5,991 bases of DNA, taken from assembly GCA_937893485.1 (NCBI GenBank), contig CALBJL010000109.1, positions 1-5,991 on the forward strand, given 5' to 3'. The DNA is from an uncultured bacterium (GTDB lineage Bacteria > Bacillota > Clostridia > Lachnospirales > Lachnospiraceae). A program made the position numbers and the translations under genes. This document shows, piece by piece, positions 1 to 5,900 of the stretch. Position 1 is the first letter of the stretch; the number at the start of each line of letters is the position of its first letter. The notes below the pieces were generated by a model. That model did no database searches, was not told where the DNA came from, and worked only from the letters and a program-made list of their open reading frames with translations.

Positions 1-151
1 GGATGGCGATTACGGCGTGATGATCGCGATGGTCAACGGCAAGATCAAGCGTGTGCCGTTAGAGGATGTGGCAGGAAAGCTCAAGGTCGTAGATCCTGAG
101 TCACAGATTATCAAGCAGGCAAAATATGTAGGAATCAGTTTTGGTGATTAG
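1..151 (+). CDS. 6-phosphofructokinase, C-terminal end (partial at 5' side)
   Basis: An open frame runs in from the window edge (first full codon at base 2) and stops at TAG 149-151, giving 49 residues. They include a VPLEDVAGKLKVVDP stretch and end in GISFGD. This resembles the C-terminal tail of bacterial phosphofructokinases of the type found in Lachnospiraceae, where the last residues follow the substrate-binding domain. Such enzymes phosphorylate fructose 6-phosphate in the cytoplasm, the committing step of glycolysis. The catalytic GGDT/GGDA region and the residues that decide between ATP and pyrophosphate are outside the window, so the phosphoryl donor cannot be told. The stop lies only two bases before dnaX, so the two genes are probably cotranscribed and perhaps translationally coupled. 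The identification rests on a short tail recognised from memory of the family and is likely but not certain. Confidence 0.75.
   Translation, partial: DGDYGVMIAMVNGKIKRVPLEDVAGKLKVVDPESQIIKQAKYVGISFGD
143..148 (+). promoter_or_regulatory. Ribosome binding site of dnaX inside the end of the pfk gene
   Basis: GGTGAT at 143-148 matches the downstream half of the extended anti-Shine-Dalgarno complement (AGGAGGTGATC) and lies 5 bases before the dnaX ATG. No AGGAGG core is present. The site is made of the last two sense codons of the phosphofructokinase frame (Gly-Asp), so ribosomes finishing that gene cover it, which fits coupled translation. The match is modest. Confidence 0.5.
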
Positions 152-153
152 TT

Positions 154-1737
154 ATGGCTTATACGGCGTTATACCGAAAGTTCCGTCCGAATGAATTTGA
201 GGATGTCAAAGGGCAGGAGCACATCGTAACGACACTGAAAAATCAGATAAAAGCAGATCGGATCGGACATGCGTATCTCTTTTGCGGTACGCGCGGAACC
301 GGAAAGACGACGGTGGCAAAGATATTTGCGAAAGCCGTGAATTGTGAACACCCGGTAGACGGCAGCCCCTGCGGGACTTGTGCTTCCTGCAGGGCTATCG
401 CTGCCGGGAGTTCTATGAATGTCATAGAGATCGATGCGGCATCCAACAACGGTGTGGACAACATCCGTGAGATCCGCGAGGAAGTCAATTATTCCCCGAC
501 GGAGGGTCGGTTCAAGGTCTACATCATCGATGAGGTGCATATGCTCTCCATAGGAGCGTTTAATGCGCTGCTCAAGACGTTGGAGGAGCCGCCTTCCTAT
601 GTCATTTTCATTCTGGCAACGACGGAGGCGCACAAAATACCGATTACGATTCTTTCGAGATGCCAGCGCTATGATTTCCGGCGTATTTCGATAGATACGA
701 TCGCAGACCGGTTAAACGATCTGATTGCGCGGGAAGGTGTCGAGGCGGAGGAAAAGGCGATCCGCTACGTCGCAAAGGCGGCAGACGGATCGATGCGAGA
801 CGCACTCAGTCTGCTCGATCAGTGTATCGCCTTTTATCTTGGTCAGAAGCTGACCTATGATCATGTGCTGGAAGTGCTCGGTGCAGTCGATACGGAGGTT
901 TTTTCCGCATTGCTGCGAAAATTGTTGAAAAAAGATATTTCCGGCTGTATTGCCCAACTGGAGGAGCTGGTCATACAGGGCAGGGAATTGGGACAGTTTG
1001 TGATAGATTTCACATGGTATCTGCGTAATCTGCTGCTCATGCAGAGTGCAGACGATATGGAGGAAGTGCTGGACATGTCCAGCGAAAACCTCAAGCTGTT
1101 AAAGGAAGAAGCACAGATGGTCAAGCCGGAAGTGCTGGTGCGCTATATACAGGTGTGTTCTGCGCTGTCGAACCAGATCCGTTATTCGACACAAAAGCGG
1201 ATTCTGATCGAGATAGCGATGATCAAGCTCTGCCGTCCGGCGATGGAGCAGGATCTGTCCAGCGTGCTGCAGCGGCTGGATGATCTGGAAAAGCGGCTGG
1301 AACAGGGTGTTTATGTAGAGGCAGCTCCGACAGCGCATCCGGCGGGAGGCTCCTCCGGTGCAGAACCCGCGCAGACAGCGGTCAGAAAGCGCCCCGAACT
1401 GCCGAAAGCAGTATCCGAGGACATCCGGCAGCTCGTGAAAAACTGGAATCTGGTACTCGGAGATCTGGGCGGGCTTGCCCGCAATTACTTAAAACAGGCG
1501 CATCTGTCAGTCGAGGGTGAGAATACATTGCTCATTGTCCACGATGATCCGGTTGCGGTCGCGTGTCTGAATGAGGAAGAACGGCTTGCCGAGATCCGGC
1601 AGGCGATCGAAAAAAATACAGGAAAACAAGTCGATATCCATATTACTGCGAATGAGAGTGGACAGCCCTTTGGGGATGTCTATGCGAATCTTGAGGATCT
1701 CATACAGATGGATATTGTTGTAGAAGAAGATGATTAG
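154..1737 (+). CDS. dnaX: DNA polymerase III subunit gamma/tau (clamp-loader ATPase)
   Basis: DnaX is the motor subunit of the clamp loader, which opens the beta sliding clamp and places it on primed DNA using ATP. The 527-residue protein has the AAA+ core at its N-terminus: Walker A GTRGTGKT at residues 45-52, a zinc-binding set C64, C73, C76, C79, Walker B with DEVH at 126-129, and the SRC sensor/arginine-finger motif at 168-170. The clamp-loader collar domain follows to about residue 365. A Pro/Ala/Gly-rich linker (about 389-417) then leads to a C-terminal domain of about 110 residues, as in Firmicutes tau proteins. Length is normal for Clostridia and shorter than the 643-residue E. coli tau. 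The ATG at 154 is chosen because it gives the standard YxALYRKFRP start. No slippery heptamer in the right phase lies near the end of the collar, so a separate gamma form is not predicted. It is the first gene of a dnaX-ebfC-recR cluster. Confidence 0.98.
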   Translation: MAYTALYRKFRPNEFEDVKGQEHIVTTLKNQIKADRIGHAYLFCGTRGTGKTTVAKIFAKAVNCEHPVDGSPCGTCASCRAIAAGSSMNVIEIDAASNNGVDNIREIREEVNYSPTEGRFKVYIIDEVHMLSIGAFNALLKTLEEPPSYVIFILATTEAHKIPITILSRCQRYDFRRISIDTIADRLNDLIAREGVEAEEKAIRYVAKAADGSMRDALSLLDQCIAFYLGQKLTYDHVLEVLGAVDTEVFSALLRKLLKKDISGCIAQLEELVIQGRELGQFVIDFTWYLRNLLLMQSADDMEEVLDMSSENLKLLKEEAQMVKPEVLVRYIQVCSALSNQIRYSTQKRILIEIAMIKLCRPAMEQDLSSVLQRLDDLEKRLEQGVYVEAAPTAHPAGGSSGAEPAQTAVRKRPELPKAVSEDIRQLVKNWNLVLGDLGGLARNYLKQAHLSVEGENTLLIVHDDPVAVACLNEEERLAEIRQAIEKNTGKQVDIHITANESGQPFGDVYANLEDLIQMDIVVEEDD

Positions 1738-1766
1738 ATAGATTTTGATAGAGAACATCGTATAAA

Positions 1767-1772
1767 AGGAGG
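1767..1772 (+). promoter_or_regulatory. Ribosome binding site of ebfC
   Basis: A perfect AGGAGG lies 8 bases before the ATG at 1781. It fixes that start and predicts strong translation, in contrast to the weaker sites of dnaX and recR. The 43-base gap after dnaX holds no convincing promoter, so ebfC is probably read from the upstream transcript. Confidence 0.85.
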
Positions 1773-1780
1773 ATTTTGAA

Positions 1781-2140
1781 ATGGCAAAAAGAGGAGGATT
1801 TCCCGGAGGAATGCCCGGAAACATGAATAATCTGATGAAGCAGGCACAGAAGATGCAGCGTCAGATGGAGGAGGCGAGCAAGGAGATCGAGGAAAAGGAG
1901 ATCACAGCGGCAGCAGGCGGCGGTGTCGTAGAAGTGACCGTTTCCGGTAAAAAAGAAGTGACAAAGATCAAGATCGATCCCGAAGCAGTTGATCCGGATG
2001 ATGTAGAGATGCTCGAGGATCTGATTATGGCAGCTACGAATGAAGCGCTGCGCCAGATGGATGACTATTCACAGCAGTCCATGTCCAAGATCACCGGAGG
2101 TATCGGCGGCATGGGAGGCTTAGGCGGACTGCCTTTCTAA
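1781..2140 (+). CDS. ebfC: YbaB/EbfC family nucleoid-associated protein
   Basis: This is a 119-residue member of the YbaB/EbfC family, small dimeric cytoplasmic proteins that bind DNA with little sequence specificity and are associated with nucleoid organisation. The N-terminus is a flexible Gly/Pro/Met segment (residues 1-14). A charged helix rich in Gln, Met, Glu and Lys follows (about 15-40), and then the conserved core with GGGVVEVTVSGKKEVTKIKI at 46-65 and the DPEAVDPDDVEMLEDLI segment at 66-82. The tail (105-117) is a Gly-rich repeat with GGMGGLGGLPF at the very end, common in Clostridia. Length is slightly above the ~105 residues of B. subtilis YaaK because of the glycine-rich ends. 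The gene sits between dnaX and recR, the nearly universal position of this family in Firmicutes. Its exact role in replication or repair is not settled. Confidence 0.97.
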   Translation: MAKRGGFPGGMPGNMNNLMKQAQKMQRQMEEASKEIEEKEITAAAGGGVVEVTVSGKKEVTKIKIDPEAVDPDDVEMLEDLIMAATNEALRQMDDYSQQSMSKITGGIGGMGGLGGLPF

Positions 2141-2178
2141 TGCGGTTTGAGTGCAATTAGGAAAGGACGATTCGATAC

Positions 2179-2775
2179 ATGGATTATTACAGTAAACAGA
2201 TCAACCAACTGGTAGAAGCGCTCTCGATGCTTCCCGGTATCGGCTCAAAGACCGCACAGCGTCTGGCATTCCACATATTGAACATGCCAAAAGAGGATGC
2301 AAACCGTCTGGCGGATGCGATCACACAGGCGCGGGAGAATGTCAGATATTGTAAACAGTGCTTTACGTTGACTGACGAGGAGCTGTGTCCGATCTGTAAG
2401 GATGAAAAGCGCAACCATAAAGTGATTATGGTTGTAGAAAACACCAGAGATCTCGCAGCATATGAAAAAACCGGAAAATTTGAGGGTGTGTATCATGTGC
2501 TGCACGGTGCGATCTCGCCGATGCTCGGGATCGGGCCGGGAGACATCCGGCTGAAGGAGCTGATGCAGCGGCTTCAGGGCGATGTTGAGGAGGTCATTAT
2601 TGCGACCAATTCTTCCCTTGAGGGAGAGACGACCGCAATGTATATCAGCAAGCTCATCAAGCCGACAGGAATCAAGGTGACACGGATCGCCAGCGGTGTA
2701 CCGGTCGGAGGCGATCTCGAATATATTGATGAAGTGACACTTTTGCGTGCACTTGAGGGTCGAACGGAATTGTAA
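2179..2775 (+). CDS. recR: Recombination mediator protein RecR
   Basis: RecR works with RecO (and RecF) to load RecA onto SSB-coated single-stranded gaps during recombinational repair. The 198-residue protein has normal family length and all expected parts in order: a helix-hairpin-helix with LPGIGSKTAQRLA at residues 18-30, a C4 zinc finger (C58, C61, C70, C73), a TOPRIM domain from about residue 81 with VVENTRDL at 85-92 and VLHGAISPM at 107-115, and the C-terminal GVPVGGDLEY segment at 173-182. The ATG at 2179 is preceded by a purine-rich AGGAAAGGA stretch (2159-2167) at a somewhat long distance of 11 bases, and MDYYSKQINQL is a usual family start. It lies 38 bases after ebfC and is probably the last gene of the dnaX transcript, because a hairpin with a T run follows. 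In B. subtilis yaaL and bofA come next; neither is seen here. Confidence 0.98.
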   Translation: MDYYSKQINQLVEALSMLPGIGSKTAQRLAFHILNMPKEDANRLADAITQARENVRYCKQCFTLTDEELCPICKDEKRNHKVIMVVENTRDLAAYEKTGKFEGVYHVLHGAISPMLGIGPGDIRLKELMQRLQGDVEEVIIATNSSLEGETTAMYISKLIKPTGIKVTRIASGVPVGGDLEYIDEVTLLRALEGRTEL

Positions 2776-2784
2776 GATAAAAAC

Positions 2785-2848
2785 AAAAAGAGGCGTTTGC
2801 CGGCAATAGGGTCTTTTTGATGATATTGTCACAAACGCCGCTTTTTTT
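2785..2848 (+). terminator. Intrinsic terminator after recR (composite hairpin)
   Basis: The arms GGCGTTTG (2792-2799) and CAAACGCC (2832-2839) pair perfectly over 8 bp. After one A/G mismatch the stem extends outward as AAAAAG (2785-2790) with CTTTTT (2841-2846), and the T run continues to 2848. Inside the long loop CAATA (2804-2808) can pair with TATTG (2824-2828), giving a second, inner stem. The A run on the left and T run on the right would also let it work on the opposite strand. It begins 9 bases after the recR stop and separates the replication/repair genes from the envelope genes. Confidence 0.85.
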
Positions 2849-2914
2849 GTGCGCGTCTACACTGTTCGGCAAATTTTGCATATGTTCCGTGATAAGGTAA
2901 GGGCAAAGTAAAAG

Positions 2915-2921
2915 AAGGGGG
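2915..2921 (+). promoter_or_regulatory. Ribosome binding site of the LysM protein gene
   Basis: AAGGGGG is one base from AAGGAGG. It lies 9 bases before the ATG at 2931 but only 3 bases before the in-frame ATG at 2925, and 21 before the one at 2943. Normal spacing therefore favours the start at 2931. Confidence 0.65.
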
Positions 2922-2930
2922 CATATGTTT

Positions 2931-4238
2931 ATGGATAACAGTATGACAGATCGCAATGCAAAAGAGGACAAGCACAAACGCCAGTTACCAAAGAATATCA
3001 GACAGATCGGCAATGTACAGGGATCAGTGCGTATCTATATGGAAGATTATGTCTACACCTATCTGCACGGAAACGGCAGGAGCGGCTGGGCACACCGCGG
3101 CAGTATTTTTGTCGGCACGCGCTGGCAGGAAAACGGACAGAAATATCTGTTTGTGAGTGGTCTTGTACATATTCCGGATGAATATTTCAAGGACGGAATG
3201 CCGGAATTTTCGGACATGATGTGGGGTGGAGTCTATCAGGACATCAAATGCTACTACGATCAGGTGGAGATCCTCGGCTGGGGCATGGATGTAGCCGGAG
3301 ACTGCGCAAAGCTGACGGGAAATCTCGAACAGGTTCACAGAAAGGCATTTCAGGGACAGGAAAAATTTGCATTTTTGCTGGATTCGCTCGAAAAAGAGGA
3401 AGCATTTTACATTTATGAGAAAAATATGCTCCGCAGGCGCGACGGATATTATGTTTATTATGAGAAAAATCCCCAGATGCGAGACTATATGATGCAGGGC
3501 AGGGAGGAAGAAGCGCCCCAGCCGGAGGTCGACCCGCAGCGGGCAGTCGTGACGAGTTATCGGGAGATCACATCGAAAAACAGCCGGAAGGGCGGCAAAA
3601 TTTTCCAGACATTTGTGTATGCCTCCTGTCTGGCATTGCTGGTCGCAGTCACGGCAATGGGCGTGAATATGATGAGCAGCGCAGGCAAAATCGAGCGTCT
3701 GGAGGAGGCAGTATCATTTTTAGAGGCAGCTCCGGCGGATGTAGAAGAAGATCAGGCAGAAGCTCCGGTTGACAATTCGATTGGAACGCCGGACGGCATT
3801 CAGGATGCAGCCGAGCGTGGAGATCAGGCGGAGAGCCCGACCGAAGAACCGGCAGCAGAAGATACGATGCAGCAGCCGAATCCGCAGATCCAGATTGAAT
3901 CGGATCAGACGCAGCAGGCATTGATCGGTGATACACAGGATCAGCAGGCAGCGGATACACAGGACGCACAGGCTGATCCGGCAACAGAAGAATCGACGCA
4001 GCCGGATCAGACGGATGAGCAGGAATCTGAGCCACAGATTGAGGATGCGGCGGACGAGGAGGAGACACCGGCATTTGCCGAGCAGGATTATTATATTGTG
4101 TCGCGGGGAGAGAGTCTGCTTGGAATCAGCAAGAAGCTGTATGGCAAGGATTACACGAAGCAGTTATGTGAACGCAATGGACTCGAGGACGAGAATAAGA
4201 TATATGCCGGACAGAAACTTTTATTATTGGATAAATAG
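2931..4238 (+). CDS. LysM-domain single-pass membrane protein with cytoplasmic N-terminal domain
   Basis: The product is 435 residues if translation starts at ATG 2931, chosen by ribosome-binding-site spacing; ATG 2925 would add two residues. Residues about 33-180 form a globular domain rich in aromatic residues, ending near a YYVYYEKNP segment. Similar domains are familiar from Lachnospiraceae LysM proteins, and the domain vaguely recalls an MPN/JAMM fold without its metal ligands. A basic stretch (209-223) precedes a hydrophobic segment at about 225-248, so the N-terminal domain should be cytoplasmic and the rest outside. A very acidic, Gln/Asp/Glu/Thr/Pro-rich linker follows (about 268-383). 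A C-terminal LysM module occupies 387-433, with RGESL near 392-396, NGL at 416-418 and IYAGQKLLL at 424-432. LysM binds N-acetylglucosamine-containing glycans, so the protein probably reaches through the linker to peptidoglycan. No catalytic wall-hydrolase domain is seen. Its role is unknown; sensing or anchoring is inference. It follows a terminator and precedes two more membrane-protein genes. Confidence 0.85.
   Translation: MDNSMTDRNAKEDKHKRQLPKNIRQIGNVQGSVRIYMEDYVYTYLHGNGRSGWAHRGSIFVGTRWQENGQKYLFVSGLVHIPDEYFKDGMPEFSDMMWGGVYQDIKCYYDQVEILGWGMDVAGDCAKLTGNLEQVHRKAFQGQEKFAFLLDSLEKEEAFYIYEKNMLRRRDGYYVYYEKNPQMRDYMMQGREEEAPQPEVDPQRAVVTSYREITSKNSRKGGKIFQTFVYASCLALLVAVTAMGVNMMSSAGKIERLEEAVSFLEAAPADVEEDQAEAPVDNSIGTPDGIQDAAERGDQAESPTEEPAAEDTMQQPNPQIQIESDQTQQALIGDTQDQQAADTQDAQADPATEESTQPDQTDEQESEPQIEDAADEEETPAFAEQDYYIVSRGESLLGISKKLYGKDYTKQLCERNGLEDENKIYAGQKLLLLDK
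3897..4013 (+). repeat. Imperfect short repeats in the acidic linker coding region
   Basis: Within the linker of the LysM protein several short DNA words recur: GATACACAGGA at 3930-3940 and 3954-3964, CAGCAGGCA at 3912-3920 and 3942-3950, and GGATCAGACG at 3902-3911 and 4004-4013. They encode Asp-Gln-Thr and Asp-Thr-Gln-Asp units. The pattern suggests that this low-complexity spacer grew by small duplications and may differ in length among strains. There is no perfect tandem array. Confidence 0.5.
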
Positions 4239-4247
4239 TGCTATAAT
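4219..4247 (+). promoter_or_regulatory. Probable extended -10 promoter for the DUF5711-like gene
   Basis: TGCTATAAT at 4239-4247 is a perfect -10 hexamer with the TGn extension, starting directly after the TAG stop (4236-4238) of the LysM gene. The -35 region at the 17-bp position (4219-4224, TTTTAT) matches the consensus poorly, which an extended -10 can tolerate. Transcription would start near 4254. That leaves about 36 bases of leader before the ATG at 4290, but only about 15 before the upstream ATG at 4269. Confidence 0.55.
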
Positions 4248-4289
4248 GAAAAAACATCTTGATTTTGAATGGGAAAGAGAGAAAACCTT

Positions 4290-5480
4290 ATGGCTAAGAT
4301 ACAAAAGCATAACCTTCATACCGTAGAGGTAGACCATGAAGCGTTAGATAAAAAGATCAGGGTACACCGCCGGAAAGTGGCGGCGGTTGTGCTGGTTGTA
4401 CTGATCCTGATCGGCATTGCGGCAGTTGTGACCTATATTTATTATCAGAATAAGGTTTACAGCGACTATGAGGTCATTTCATCCGTGGAGCGGAATGATA
4501 CGAGCGCATCCGAATATACAGAGTTTCAGGGCAAGCTGCTCCGGTACACCAATGACGGAGCAGTCTACACAGATGCATCCGGCGCGCTGATCTGGAACCA
4601 GACCTATGAGATGGATCATCCGATGGTCGAGACCAGAGGCAATTATGTGGCGATCTATGAGCTGGGCGGCACACAGGTCTATATTCTGGATACGGTCAAT
4701 CTGCAGGGCAGCATCCATACAACCATGCCGGTGCAGAAGGTCAGCATCGCTTCGCAGGGAACCGTCGCGATTTTGATGGAAAATGACGGTACGAGCTATT
4801 TGCAGTTGTACGACAAGAGCGGAGACCAGCTCGCCGCGGGAGAGCTGCATGTACAGAACAGCGGATATCCGTTAGATCTGGCATTATCTGAAAATGGCGA
4901 AAAAATGGCAGTATCCATGCTGGATATCCACGGCGGCACGGTAAAGACAGTCGTTGCGTTCTACAATTTCGGCGCAGTCGGACAGAATGCGATCGATAAA
5001 ATTGTTAGTTCCTATAAATATGAGGATGTCGTGATCCCGCAGATCCGTTATCTCGCACAGGATACGATGGTAGCGTTTGGTGACAACAAGGTGATTCTCT
5101 TTACCGGGGCGCAGAAGCCCGTAGAGAGCAAGGTGATTGAGTTAAAGGATGAGGTAAAGAGCATTTTTTACAACGAAAATCAGTTTGGGCTCGTATATGA
5201 TGGGGAAAAGGGCAGCTCGAACCGGCTGGAGATCTACCAGCTTTCCGGAGAGAAGCGGCAGGAACTCAATTTTGATATAGACGACAAAAAAGTCGAGATA
5301 CTGGACAACGGCGAACTGTGCATACAGGGCGAGGATAGCTGCGAAATCTATAACGCAAAGGGCATCTGCAAGTTCAAGTATCAGTTCAAGGAGTATTTAT
5401 ATAAGGTATTATCCGGAAATATGCAGACGGATTATACATTTATATTAGAAGGAGAGACACAGAAGGTAAAATTGAAATGA
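4290..5480 (+). CDS. DUF5711-like membrane-anchored beta-propeller-like protein
   Basis: The protein has 396 residues from ATG 4290. An in-frame ATG at 4269 would add seven residues but lacks a ribosome binding site, whereas 4290 has a purine-rich GGGAAAGAGAG 8 bases upstream. A basic N-terminus (KKIRVHRRK, about 21-29) precedes one hydrophobic segment at about 30-52, so the large remainder should lie outside the membrane. That part is nearly all beta-strand in character, with repeated units of about 40 residues. The first clear unit (86-113, YTNDGAVYTDASGALIWN near its start) looks like a PQQ/WD-type propeller blade, and later ones contain LQLYDKSGDQL, RLEIYQLSGEK and CEIYNAKGICKFKY. This layout fits the DUF5711 family of Firmicutes, named from memory rather than a search. 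No enzymatic residues are recognised; propellers usually bind partners. It follows the LysM gene by 51 bases and its TGA overlaps the next ATG, so it is coupled to the CvpA-like gene. Confidence 0.75.
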   Translation: MAKIQKHNLHTVEVDHEALDKKIRVHRRKVAAVVLVVLILIGIAAVVTYIYYQNKVYSDYEVISSVERNDTSASEYTEFQGKLLRYTNDGAVYTDASGALIWNQTYEMDHPMVETRGNYVAIYELGGTQVYILDTVNLQGSIHTTMPVQKVSIASQGTVAILMENDGTSYLQLYDKSGDQLAAGELHVQNSGYPLDLALSENGEKMAVSMLDIHGGTVKTVVAFYNFGAVGQNAIDKIVSSYKYEDVVIPQIRYLAQDTMVAFGDNKVILFTGAQKPVESKVIELKDEVKSIFYNENQFGLVYDGEKGSSNRLEIYQLSGEKRQELNFDIDDKKVEILDNGELCIQGEDSCEIYNAKGICKFKYQFKEYLYKVLSGNMQTDYTFILEGETQKVKLK

Positions 5481-5845
5481 TAGAAATCAGTAAAAACGTC
5501 TTAATCATCGGTGCAGCTATCTGGCTGTTTGCGTGCGCGCTGCGCGGATACTATATCGGATTTCTCAGAGAATTGTATGCGATCGCACAGATCGCACTGG
5601 CGCTTGTCTGTCTGTGGGCGGCGATGAAGCATTTTGCGATTTTTCAGGGAGGCATCCCTACATTCGGCGGATTTTTAGTAATCATGTTTGTGCTGCGCTG
5701 GATCGGCAAGCTGCTCGATATCGTCAATCATATTCCAATATTAGGCGGCATGAACCGCACGCTGGGCGTACTGATCGGATTCTTTAAAGGGCTGGTTATC
5801 CTCGGACTGGTGTATAGCTGGCTGGGCAGCAGTATAAAATTTTAA
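5477..5845 (+). CDS. CvpA family small integral membrane protein
   Basis: The product is 122 residues, almost entirely membrane-embedded, with hydrophobic segments at about 8-24, 34-50, 63-80 and 97-117. Two CvpA-family landmarks are visible: RGYYIGFLREL at 23-33 (the Arg-Gly, Gly pattern between the first two segments) and GGMNRTLGVLIGFFKG at 90-105, the signature Asn-Arg, Leu-Gly, Gly, Lys-Gly element before the last helix. CvpA was named for its need in colicin V production in E. coli and is linked to envelope homeostasis; its molecular function is unknown. The protein is short: E. coli CvpA has 162 residues, and here both the loop after helix 2 and the C-terminal tail are reduced. The ATG overlaps the preceding stop as ATGA, and AGAAGG at 5461-5466 lies 10 bases before it, so translation is coupled to the DUF5711-like gene. 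No terminator follows before the promoters downstream. Confidence 0.8.
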   Translation: MIEISKNVLIIGAAIWLFACALRGYYIGFLRELYAIAQIALALVCLWAAMKHFAIFQGGIPTFGGFLVIMFVLRWIGKLLDIVNHIPILGGMNRTLGVLIGFFKGLVILGLVYSWLGSSIKF

Positions 5846-5863
5846 AAAAATTGAAAAAGAGTG

Positions 5864-5892
5864 TTGACAACAGCCGCTGTGGATGATAAGAT
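5864..5892 (+). promoter_or_regulatory. Promoter P1 of a tandem pair
   Basis: A perfect -35 TTGACA (5864-5869), an exact 17-bp spacer and TAAGAT (5887-5892) as -10, preceded by TGA so that it is of the extended TGn type. The start of transcription should be near 5899. An A/T-rich stretch (about 5834-5859), partly the end of the CvpA-like gene, lies just upstream and could serve as an UP element. The -35 box begins 19 bases after the end of the CvpA-like gene. The spacer carries an 11-base inverted repeat. Confidence 0.8.
5870..5880. repeat. Inverted repeat in the spacer of promoter P1
   Basis: ACAGC (5870-5874) and GCTGT (5876-5880) are exact inverted copies around a single C. The element sits between the -35 and -10 boxes, where a bound regulator would block RNA polymerase. 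It is short enough to be chance, and no regulator gene is in the window. Confidence 0.4.
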
Positions 5893-5900
5893 AAACAAGC

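Noticed and set aside
928..934. AAAAAAG heptamer in dnaX as a programmed frameshift site for a gamma form
   Set aside because: The phase is AAA AAA G, not A AAA AAG as in E. coli, and it falls at codons 259-260, well before the end of the collar domain, so a shifted product would lack essential parts.
1611..1617. A AAA AAT heptamer in correct -1 phase near the 3' end of dnaX
   Set aside because: It sits about 40 codons from the stop. A shift would only swap the last ~40 residues for about a dozen others, not create a gamma-like protein, and AAT is a poor slippery codon.
1745..1766. TTGATA and TATAAA between dnaX and ebfC as a promoter
   Set aside because: The spacer is only 10 bp, far below the 16-18 bp needed.
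2245..2832. 195-residue open frame on the minus strand over recR
   Set aside because: The frame opposite recR has no family resemblance and its start lies inside the terminator hairpin. The sense strand encodes a complete RecR with all motifs.
2868..2879. GG...GC pattern resembling a sigma-54 (-24/-12) promoter before the LysM gene
   Set aside because: Eight bases separate GG and GC instead of the required ten, and no sigma-54 activator context is present.
2776..2924. A bofA or yaaL gene after recR, as in Bacillus
   Set aside because: The interval is taken up by the terminator and has no open frame with a ribosome binding site, and the downstream proteins do not resemble BofA.
3649..4074. 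141-residue open frame on the minus strand
   Set aside because: It is antisense to the low-complexity linker of the LysM protein, rich in Pro, Ser and Leu, with no recognisable domain. It is explained by the biased codons of the sense strand.
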